Shown here: positions 1 to 6,000 of the stretch, piece by piece
Layout: each line of letters begins with the position of its first letter
Position numbering within the stretch: the stretch's first letter is position 1
Source: Gammaproteobacteria bacterium
Lineage (GTDB): Bacteria; Pseudomonadota; Gammaproteobacteria; SZUA-229
Direction of reading: 5' to 3'
NCBI GenBank assembly: GCA_026197015.1
Contig: JAPHRB010000114.1
Location: forward strand, 1-6,117
Length of the DNA stretch: 6,117 nucleotides
Made by a program: the position numbers and the translations under genes
The notes under the pieces: generated by a model
The model's database searches: none
What the model saw: the letters and a program-made list of their open reading frames with translations, nothing else
Told to the model about the DNA's origin: nothing

Positions 1-185
1 CGAACAATAATAATACCCACAAGCTGTTCATTTTGATCGGTTGTGTTTAATGGTATTTCAGACCCTGACTTACTAAATGCCACCAGAACATTTGTACTAA
101 CAAAATCAAGCAGACTTTCAATAAGATGATTAAATGGATGTTGCTGAGCAAGAAAACTTTTCACATCGCCAGTTTCACTTACCAT
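1..185 (-). CDS. N-terminal fragment of a putative cNMP-binding/CBS/DUF294 signalling protein (partial)
   Basis: The window holds 61 complete N-terminal codons; the gene runs off the left edge. The start is ATG at 185, with GAGAG six bases upstream (192-196). Residues 10-20 read SFLAQQHPFNH and are followed by an amphipathic stretch (LIESLLDFV). This fits the FLxxHPPFxxLxxxxLxxL opening of the cyclic-nucleotide-binding-like domain that begins CBS/DUF294 nucleotidyltransferase-like proteins. In many gammaproteobacteria those proteins are encoded just downstream of the DUF4212/VC_2705 symporter pair, so the context supports the call. The rest of the visible part diverges from a typical cNMP domain; residues 41-61 are only loosely alignable. 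The CBS and nucleotidyltransferase domains would lie outside the window and cannot be confirmed. The family is presumed cytoplasmic and regulatory; its ligand is not known to me. It may be cotranscribed with the 164-residue gene upstream, since the 93-bp gap shows no clear terminator. Confidence 0.6.
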   Translation of the reverse strand, partial: MVSETGDVKSFLAQQHPFNHLIESLLDFVSTNVLVAFSKSGSEIPLNTTDQNEQLVGIIIV

Positions 186-278
186 AATTTTCTCTCAGCT
201 GCTTGTAGATAAACATATTTAACCAGGAAAGTATTTATTTAAAAACCACTACTCTGAACAATTCATAGAAACTGATAT

Positions 279-773
279 TTAAAAGTTATCTTGTGAAAAT
301 GATGTTTTATAATCAATAAAAACAGCAGAAGTTTCAGCATAATAAAGTGAACCACCAATACCCAGTGCTAAACGTAATGTATTTTCATCTGTTTTTTGAT
401 TTAATTTTATTTTCCAGCTATTTTCGCTCTCCACTTTCATGGCAACTGGTTTGGACTTATTGTTTTCTTTGTCATTTACAAATAAAACCAGTGCACTCTG
501 AATTTCAAGATCAGAGTTAACGATTAATTCCAGCTGATTATTTTCAATACGCTGTGCTCGCACACTAACTTCTATATCACCGTTTTTAAGTGTACATACT
601 CCGCTTTGATATCGGCAATTTGAATTTGCTGCCAGTTTATAGACTTCACCCTGTTGAGCCATCTGTGGCTTTTCTGAAACCATATAATCAGTTGCAAAGT
701 AAGCCAGTATTGCCAGCACAGGTGTTATAAACATGGCCAGAATAAGATGTTTATTTTTCAACAAATATAACAT
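279..773 (-). CDS. Membrane-anchored protein of unknown function, 164 aa
   Basis: I do not recognise a named family with confidence. The protein begins with a short basic segment (two Lys and a His within residues 6-9), then one strongly hydrophobic helix at about residues 10-28. A soluble domain of about 135 residues follows. This suggests a single-pass inner-membrane protein with N-in topology and a periplasmic C-terminal domain; the helix is followed by Asp, Tyr, Ser, Glu and Lys with no signal peptidase motif, so it reads as an anchor rather than a cleaved signal. Two cysteines, C53 and C60, six residues apart, could form a disulfide in the periplasm. The domain has alternating polar/hydrophobic stretches (residues 66-115 and 120-155), consistent with a beta-sandwich. 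The ATG at 773 has TAGAG nine bases upstream (783-787). It lies between the symporter terminator and the putative cNMP/CBS gene on the same strand and has its own predicted promoter. A role accessory to the transporter is possible but only inferred from position. Confidence 0.8.
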   Translation of the reverse strand: MLYLLKNKHLILAMFITPVLAILAYFATDYMVSEKPQMAQQGEVYKLAANSNCRYQSGVCTLKNGDIEVSVRAQRIENNQLELIVNSDLEIQSALVLFVNDKENNKSKPVAMKVESENSWKIKLNQKTDENTLRLALGIGGSLYYAETSAVFIDYKTSFSQDNF

Positions 774-800
774 TAAAGTTTACTCTAATTTTTCAGAAGA

Positions 801-828
801 TTTATAGCCACAATAATACGTTAGTGAA
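801..828 (-). promoter_or_regulatory. Predicted sigma70-like promoter for the 164-aa gene
   Basis: Read on the minus strand, a -35 TTCACT (828-823, 4/6 to consensus) is followed by a 16-bp spacer and a -10 TATAAA (806-801, 5/6). The predicted start near 794 leaves a leader of about 21 bases before the ATG at 773, with room for the TAGAG ribosome binding site. The promoter begins almost inside the T-rich tail of the symporter terminator, so the 164-aa gene is probably a separate transcription unit. This is pattern matching only. Confidence 0.45.
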
Positions 829-866
829 TAAAATAAGCAAAAGCCTGCAGTGTTAAAGCTGCAGGC
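827..866 (-). terminator. Rho-independent terminator of the symporter operon
   Basis: A perfect 8-bp stem, GCCTGCAG (866-859) and CTGCAGGC (850-843) on the minus strand, encloses an 8-base loop (858-851). It is followed directly by TTTTGCTTATTTTATT (842-827). The stem starts 36 bases after the symporter stop codon (905-903). The GC-rich stem with an interrupted T tract fits an intrinsic terminator for minus-strand transcription. In the opposite direction the stem is not followed by a T run, so it is not bidirectional. Confidence 0.88.
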
Positions 867-902
867 CAAACTTATATTTCAACAACTTAAAATTTCTTTA
901 AG

Positions 903-2633
903 TTAGTGACTCTGAGCGGTACTTGCACCGGATGGTATACGAATATTTTCTACCATGTGCTGTATATGCTCCGGAGGCGCTTTAGTCACCATAGATACTG
1001 CGAAAGCCACAATAAAGTTAATCGCAGCGCCCACCGCACCAAAGGCATTAGGCTCAATTCCCATAAACCAGTTAGGCCTCATATCTCCCAGATAAGAAGT
1101 ACTGGCAATAAACATCACACCCTTATGCTGGAATACATATAACAGTGTAACAGACAGGCCTGCAATCATTCCCGCGATTGCGCCTTCCTTGTTAATACGT
1201 TTACTGAATATACCCATCATTAGAACCGGGAAGATGGATGACGCGGCGAGTCCAAACGCGAGAGCCACGGTACCCGCAGCAAAGTCGGGTGGATTAAACC
1301 CCAGATACCCCGCGAGTGCTATTGCCCCGGCCATAGCAAACCGACTCGCGGTTAACTCCTGCTTTTCTGTAATGTCTGGCCTGATCACACCTTTCAGTAA
1401 ATCATGTGAAATAGCGGATGCAATAGCGAGTAATAAACCCGCTGCCGTTGATAATGCGGCGGCAAGACCACCTGCAGCAACCAGCGCAATCACCCAGTTA
1501 GGTAAACGTGCCACTTCTGGATTAGCCAGTACCATAATGTCCCTGTCAACTTTCACCATTTCATTAGTGTCTGGATCAGCTGTATAATTAATAAGTCCAT
1601 CATTGTTTTTATCTTTAAATACTAATAAGCCGGTTTTTTCCCAGTTTTTAAACCAGGCAGGGCGTTCCGCATAAGCCAGATTTTCAGCATTTTGAGGCTG
1701 GATGGTTTCATGTAAATTCAAACGTGCCATCGCCGCCACAGCAGGTGCAGTCGTATAAAGAAGGCTGATAAACACCAGCGCCCAACCCGCAGACACTCGC
1801 GCATCACTCACCTTTGATACGGTAAAGAAACGAATAATGACATGAGGCAAACCAGCAGTACCAATCATCAAAGACAAGGTATAAACAAAGGTATTAAGCG
1901 TGCTTAGCCGTGCATGGGTCGTGTACTCGGCAAAACCGAGTTCGGTCACCACCTGATCTAACCGATCCAGTAGATAGGTTTCTGTACCGGTCAACATACT
2001 ACCCAGCCCTAGCTGTGGCACCGGGTTACCCGTCAGATTAAGAGAGATAAAAACAGCGGGGATGGTATAAGCGCAGATAAGTACACAATATTGGGCAATC
2101 TGTGTATAGGTAATGCCTTTCATGCCGCCAACAACCGCATATACAAAAACAATCGCCATACCCACGAGTAAACCCATTTCATAACTCACTTCAAGAAAAC
2201 GCGAAAAGGCTACACCGATACCTTTCATCTGCCCGATAACATAAGTCACAGAGGCAACAATCAGACAGATCACCGCAACAATACGTGCCACTTTTGAGTA
2301 ATAACGATCACCAATAAACTCCGGAACGGTAAATTTACCGTGTTTGCGTAAGTAGGGAGCAAGCAACATGGCTAATAATACATATCCGCCCGTCCAGCCC
2401 ATAAGAAATACGCTACCACCATAACCATAAAACGCGATTAAACCCGCCATTGAAATAAATGATGCGGCTGACATCCAGTCAGCCGCGGTAGCCATACCAT
2501 TTGCAATCGGGTGAATGCCACCCCCGGCTACATAAAACTCACTGGTTGAGCCAGCACGCGCCCAGAATGCAATACCAATATAAACAGCGAACGTCATGCC
2601 CACTACAATATACGTTAATGTTTGTAGTTCCAT
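903..2633 (-). CDS. Sodium:solute symporter, VC_2705 subfamily (ActP-like, probable acetate/carboxylate uptake)
   Basis: This 576-residue multi-pass inner-membrane protein of the SSS (SLC5-like) family should import a small solute driven by the sodium gradient. Acetate or another short carboxylate is the likely substrate, inferred from ActP similarity and the CrbS-type neighbour. Recognisable family stretches are the N-terminal FYVAGGG at 33-39, TAADWMSAASFISMAG at 49-64 (first core helix), GGMKGITYTQ at 169-178, GTAGLPHVIIRFFTV at 258-272, and GGLAAALSTAAGLLL at 388-402. The last is the core helix 8 position, where S395 and T396 occupy the place of the Na2-site serines of vSGLT. The insertion at about 306-380, between core helices 7 and 8, should be extracytoplasmic. 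It contains an EF-hand-like loop (D341, N343, D345, G346, I348), a feature I recall from the VC_2705 subfamily; position 12 is Ala, not Glu. The C-terminal tail (KAPPEHIQHMVENIRIP) is cytoplasmic and typical of the subfamily. The start codon lies 8 bp after the stop of the DUF4212 gene, implying coexpression with that small subunit. Substrate identity cannot be read from sequence. Confidence 0.95.
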   Translation of the reverse strand: MELQTLTYIVVGMTFAVYIGIAFWARAGSTSEFYVAGGGIHPIANGMATAADWMSAASFISMAGLIAFYGYGGSVFLMGWTGGYVLLAMLLAPYLRKHGKFTVPEFIGDRYYSKVARIVAVICLIVASVTYVIGQMKGIGVAFSRFLEVSYEMGLLVGMAIVFVYAVVGGMKGITYTQIAQYCVLICAYTIPAVFISLNLTGNPVPQLGLGSMLTGTETYLLDRLDQVVTELGFAEYTTHARLSTLNTFVYTLSLMIGTAGLPHVIIRFFTVSKVSDARVSAGWALVFISLLYTTAPAVAAMARLNLHETIQPQNAENLAYAERPAWFKNWEKTGLLVFKDKNNDGLINYTADPDTNEMVKVDRDIMVLANPEVARLPNWVIALVAAGGLAAALSTAAGLLLAIASAISHDLLKGVIRPDITEKQELTASRFAMAGAIALAGYLGFNPPDFAAGTVALAFGLAASSIFPVLMMGIFSKRINKEGAIAGMIAGLSVTLLYVFQHKGVMFIASTSYLGDMRPNWFMGIEPNAFGAVGAAINFIVAFAVSMVTKAPPEHIQHMVENIRIPSGASTAQSH

Positions 2634-2637
2634 GATA

Positions 2638-2643
2638 TCCCCT
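2638..2643 (-). promoter_or_regulatory. Ribosome binding site overlapping the upstream stop codon (translational coupling)
   Basis: AGGGGA (2643-2638) lies four bases before the symporter ATG (2633-2631). It shares its first two bases with the TAG stop codon (2644-2642) of the small-subunit gene. A ribosome terminating on the small subunit would stand on the start signal of the large one, so the two subunits are probably made in a coupled ratio. This also settles the symporter start at 2633. Confidence 0.75.
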
Positions 2644-2905
2644 AGTCGTTGACTTCGAATTTACGATCAAGCGCAGCCATTTTTCGAGCATAGACAAACA
2701 CGATAATGACAAAACCATACATAGATCCCTGCTGAGCAAACCAGAATCCCAGTTTGTATCCACCCAGGCGAATCGTATTTAATTCCTCGACAAACAAAAT
2801 GCCGCAGAGATATGAAATAACAAACCAGATGCTTAATAACACCAGCATTAACCTGAGGTTTGCCCGCCAATATTCTTTTCTTGCCGTTTGATTATTATCA
2901 GCCAT
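2642..2905 (-). CDS. DUF4212 family small subunit of the sodium:solute symporter
   Basis: An 87-residue membrane protein matching the putative solute:sodium symporter small subunit family (DUF4212, TIGR03647 type). That family is almost always encoded immediately upstream of a VC_2705-type symporter, as here. Family hallmarks are YWRANLRL (12-19), the first membrane helix with LLSIWFVISYLCGILF (23-38), the central LGFWFAQQGSMYGFVIIVFVY (52-72) forming the second helix, and the terminal LDRKFEV (79-85). The N-terminus and the charged C-terminal tail are most likely both cytoplasmic. The ATG at 2905 is preceded by GGAG (2915-2912) with a 6-base gap. It is the first gene of the minus-strand operon. 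Its exact role is not established as far as I know; association with, or stabilisation of, the large subunit is the usual assumption. Length is normal for the family. Confidence 0.95.
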   Translation of the reverse strand: MADNNQTARKEYWRANLRLMLVLLSIWFVISYLCGILFVEELNTIRLGGYKLGFWFAQQGSMYGFVIIVFVYARKMAALDRKFEVND

Positions 2906-2941
2906 TATGTTCTCCGAAAATTATTCACTGAGAGTAACAGG

Positions 2942-2970
2942 AGTAGAAACTTTACGTCTCTCGACTTTAG
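2942..2970 (-). promoter_or_regulatory. Candidate activator-dependent promoter of the symporter operon
   Basis: On the minus strand, TCTACT (2947-2942, 4/6 to the -10 consensus) lies 17 bp downstream of CTAAAG (2970-2965), a very poor -35. The predicted start is near 2935, giving a leader of about 30 bases to the ATG at 2905. The centre of the 2963-2990 inverted repeat is then at about -41.5, the classical position of a class II activator that compensates for a weak -35. It is an alternative to the promoter at 2971-2999; the sequence alone does not decide between them. Confidence 0.35.
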
Positions 2971-2990
2971 TCTATAGGTAGACTAATGTC
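2963..2990. promoter_or_regulatory. 28-bp inverted repeat in the divergent promoter region; candidate regulator operator
   Basis: The core TTAGTCTA-TAGG-TAGACTAA (2967-2986) is a perfect 8-bp inverted repeat. It extends outward, after one mismatched pair (2966/2987), through three more matching pairs, GAC (2963-2965) and GTC (2988-2990). That makes 11 of 12 pairs around a 4-base centre. Each arm holds its own small GAC/GTC palindrome (GACTTTAGTC, GACTAATGTC), and related 10-mers flank it (GTCTCTCGAC at 2956-2965, GTCTTAAGTC at 2988-2997). Lacking a T tract and lying upstream of both genes, it is a better candidate for a dimer-binding site than for a terminator. The likely binder is the NarL/LuxR-type response regulator that partners CrbS-type kinases (CrbR). 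That link is inference from context, not a motif match I can verify. Confidence 0.6.
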
Positions 2991-2999
2991 TTAAGTCAA
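2971..2999 (-). promoter_or_regulatory. Predicted sigma70-like promoter for the DUF4212-symporter operon
   Basis: On the minus strand, TTGACT (2999-2994, 5/6 to the -35 consensus) is separated by exactly 17 bp from TATAGA (2976-2971, 4/6 to the -10 consensus). The predicted start near 2964 gives a leader of about 58 bases. The inverted repeat at 2963-2990 covers the -10, most of the spacer and the start. A protein bound there would block this promoter, in contrast with the activating geometry at the alternative promoter 2942-2970. Confidence 0.4.
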
Positions 3000-3035
3000 A
3001 CACTGGTATTTATCCTTAAACAGAGCGATTGTCAG

Positions 3036-3041
3036 TTTAAT
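3036..3041 (+). promoter_or_regulatory. Weak candidate -10 element for the sensor kinase gene
   Basis: TTTAAT (5/6 to TATAAT) would place the start of transcription near 3048, just ahead of the ribosome binding site. No convincing -35 lies 16-18 bp upstream. The more consensus-like TATAAA at 3055-3060 is too close to the ribosome binding site to serve a leadered message. The kinase promoter is therefore only tentatively located. Confidence 0.25.
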
Positions 3042-3061
3042 TTTATTTGCAGCATATAAAA

Positions 3062-3067
3062 AAGGCG
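3062..3067 (+). promoter_or_regulatory. Ribosome binding site that supports the TTG start of the kinase
   Basis: AAGGCG sits nine bases before TTG at 3077-3079. The reading frame is closed upstream by TAA at 3038-3040. Between that stop and the transporter domain the only start-like codons are TTG at 3047, which lacks a preceding purine-rich site, and TTG at 3077. The first in-frame ATG is more than 100 codons in, inside the transporter domain. Confidence 0.6.
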
Positions 3068-3076
3068 TTAAGACTT

Positions 3077-6000
3077 TTGTCACCCGTAACACTTATCATC
3101 GCAATTACCGCATACCTGGCACTGCTCTTCTGGATAGCACGCATTGGAGACCGTAGCCGCTACAGCACTTCGAACTGGTCTCGCCACCCACTGGTCTATA
3201 CTCTGGCGCTTGGTGTGTACTGCACATCATGGACATTCTATGGGCTGGTAGGAACGGCCGCTTCTAGTGGTTGGTATTATCTACCCATACTACTAGGCCC
3301 AATTTTGCTCTTTACCCTGGGTTATCCATTATTACAACGCATAGCGGGTATTTGCAGACAACAAAATATTCATTCTATTGCAGACTTTATATCCTCACGT
3401 TATGGAAAACGCCAGTCAGTTGCTGCACTTGTAACCTTAATTATGCTAGCCACCACCGTACCCTATATTGCACTACAGCTAAAAGCCGTGACCGATACAT
3501 TATTATTAATTAGCGCCGATGCAAATGCATTTGCTAATCAGGACATGACTTTATTTGTGACGCTAGCGATGACTTTATTTACACTTATTTTTGGTGCAAA
3601 CCGATTAGATGTCTCCAGTTATCACTCGGGCATTATGACGGTAATCGCATTTGAATCACTGATAAAAGTTATTGCCCTGGTGGCAATCGCATTATTAGCT
3701 CTCTCTCTTTCTAATGGTTTTGATCCGAGCACTCTTAGTAATAGTAGCAATGCGGTATTTCAGGCATCTACATTTACACCTTCATTCTGGGTATTAACAC
3801 TGGTCTCCGCCGCAACTATTTTTTGCTTACCACGTATGTTTCAGATTACCTTTGTAGAGTGTTTAAGTGATAAGCATTTGAAGTATGCGCGGCGAGGATT
3901 CACATTATATCTGGGCGTTATTGCTATCGCTATTTTTGTTATTTCCTGGGTTGGCAACCAGCTACTTGGCGGCACAAATGTCGCCAGTGATACATATGTA
4001 TTAGCACTTCCACTTGGCCAGGATAATAAATTTTTAGGTTTACTTGCGTTTCTTGGCGGCTTCTCAGCAGCCACTGCACTGATAATCGTCGCATCTTTGA
4101 CTTTAAGTCAAATGTTAAGTAACGATGTTATCTTACCGTTATTAATCAAAATCAGGAATACAAAAAATTTACCCGCTGATCATTCACGTTCGCTAATTTA
4201 TGCCCGCAGAATCACAGTTGTAGCCATTATTTTTATGGCCTGGTTTTACCAGCACAGTTTTGCAGAAAATGTTGCATTAACTGAAATCGGTTTAATTTCT
4301 TTTGCACTTGCAGTACAACTGGCACCCGCCATTATTTTTGGAATTTACTGGCAAAAAGCTAATGCCTATGGTTTGTATGCAGGTTTAGCCTGTGGTGTTT
4401 TAATCTGGTTTATCACATTAATGTTACCGTTATTAAGTAATGCCGGTTTTATCAACCCGGGGTTAATTAGTGAAGGACTTTTTGCTATTAATTTTTTGAA
4501 GCCGGATCAACTCTTTGGTTTTAACTTCAGTGATAGTTACACTCGTGGCGTGGTGCTTAGCAGTGTATTTAATATTTTTGTTTTTTATCTGGTCTCACTA
4601 CTTGATAAAACTCGCCTGGCTGACCGCATACAGGCAATTGCATTTGTTAATCGTGAACGAACTCGACAAACGCCTGATGAAAGCAGTTTACTGATAAATA
4701 AATCAGATCTGAGCACCATGTTAAGTCAGTTTCTCGGTGAATCAGCAACCCGTCGTTTGCTTGAAAGTGAACCCCGCCCGGAGATGATAATGGCCAGTGC
4801 GGCAATGCTGGAAGCTGCAGAACAAACACTGTCCGGTGTCGTTGGCGTAGCCTCAGCGCGTGCAATGCTCAGCAGTTTAAGTCGTGGCGATAGCCTTGGC
4901 GTAGAAGACGTGGTTAATATTTTTGAAGAAACCACGCGTACGTTACAGTTTAATCAGGACATGTTATATGCCTCATTTGAAAGCATGTCATCCGGCATAA
5001 GTGTTGTAGATGCTGATTTAAATATAGTTGCCTGGAACAAACGTTATGAACAGATGTTTAATTACCCGGAAGGCATGTTACGCGTCGGTTGCCCGGCTGA
5101 AGACCTGGTTAGATATAATGCTGAACGAGGCATGTTAGGTGCTGGCGCTATAGAGAAACAGGTGCAAACCCGGCTCGGACATTTATTAGCAGGCAAAGCC
5201 TATCGAGTTGTACGTAACCATAACCAGGGAGTGATTGAGATTAAAGGTCGTCCGCTTCCAAAAGGCGGTTATGTAACAACTTATCATGACATAAGTGATT
5301 TCATTAATACCCAAAATGAGTTAGAAAAAGCCAACTTAAATCTCGAACAACGAGTAAGCCAACGCACAGAAGAAATCGAAAAAATAAATGAGTCATTGCG
5401 TAATGAAGTAAAAAAACGCAGTGAAACTGAAATTGAGCTTATTAAAGCAAAATCAATCGCAGAAAAATCCAATGCCAGTAAAACTCAGTTTATTCGCACT
5501 GCCAGTCACGACATTCTTCAACCATTAAACGCAGCCAATCTGTATGCCAGTGCGCTGCTCGAAAAAACAGACATTGATACTGAGCTTCGAGATAGCTTGC
5601 ATCACCTGCACAATGCAATTGGTTCTGCTGAATTAATTATTTCAAACCTGCTGGAAATCTCACGATTAGATACCGGTACATTAACACCTAAAATCAGTGT
5701 TTTTTCCCTTAGTGACACTATTGATCAACTTGCCAATGAATTTCGCGTGCAAACAAATGAAAATGTGAGTTTTCACTGGCAAGCGACTACATTATGCACT
5801 GAATCCGATGCTAGATATTTACGTCGAATTTTACAAAACTTTCTCTCAAATGCGGTGAAATATACCCGCAAAGGAAAAATATTACTGGGCTGTCGGCGTC
5901 GTGGAGATCAAATAGAAATATGCATTTATGATAGTGGCCCGGGCATTAGTGAGGCCCATCAACAAAGAATATTTGACGACTTTTATCGTATTAATGGAAA

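Noticed and set aside
186..278. Promoter for the putative cNMP/CBS gene (TTGTTC followed by AT-rich sequence)
   Set aside because: No -10 at proper spacing matches better than chance in this AT-rich gap; cotranscription with the 164-aa gene is as likely.
906..1587. Plus-strand open frames of 78 and 132 codons (906-1142 and 1189-1587)
   Set aside because: They lie entirely antisense to the well-supported symporter gene and their translations show no family-like features.
2539..2870. Minus-strand open frames of 74 and 67 codons overlapping the small subunit and the symporter start
   Set aside because: They are alternative frames of the DUF4212 and symporter genes, whose correct frames show clear family motifs.
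2963..2990. The inverted repeat as a transcription terminator
   Set aside because: It lies upstream of both divergent genes, has an AT-rich stem and is not followed by a T run on either strand.
3047..3049. Upstream TTG as the kinase start
   Set aside because: No purine-rich ribosome binding site precedes it, and the added residues (LQHIKKALRL) do not resemble the hydrophobic family N-terminus.
3055..3060. TATAAA as the -10 of the kinase promoter
   Set aside because: Transcription would start at about 3067, at or after the ribosome binding site, and the best -35 (TTGTCA at 3029-3034) is 20 bp away.
3271..5472. Short open frames of 62-80 codons on both strands inside the kinase region
   Set aside because: The continuous plus-strand kinase frame covers the whole stretch with recognisable domains; these are by-products of it.
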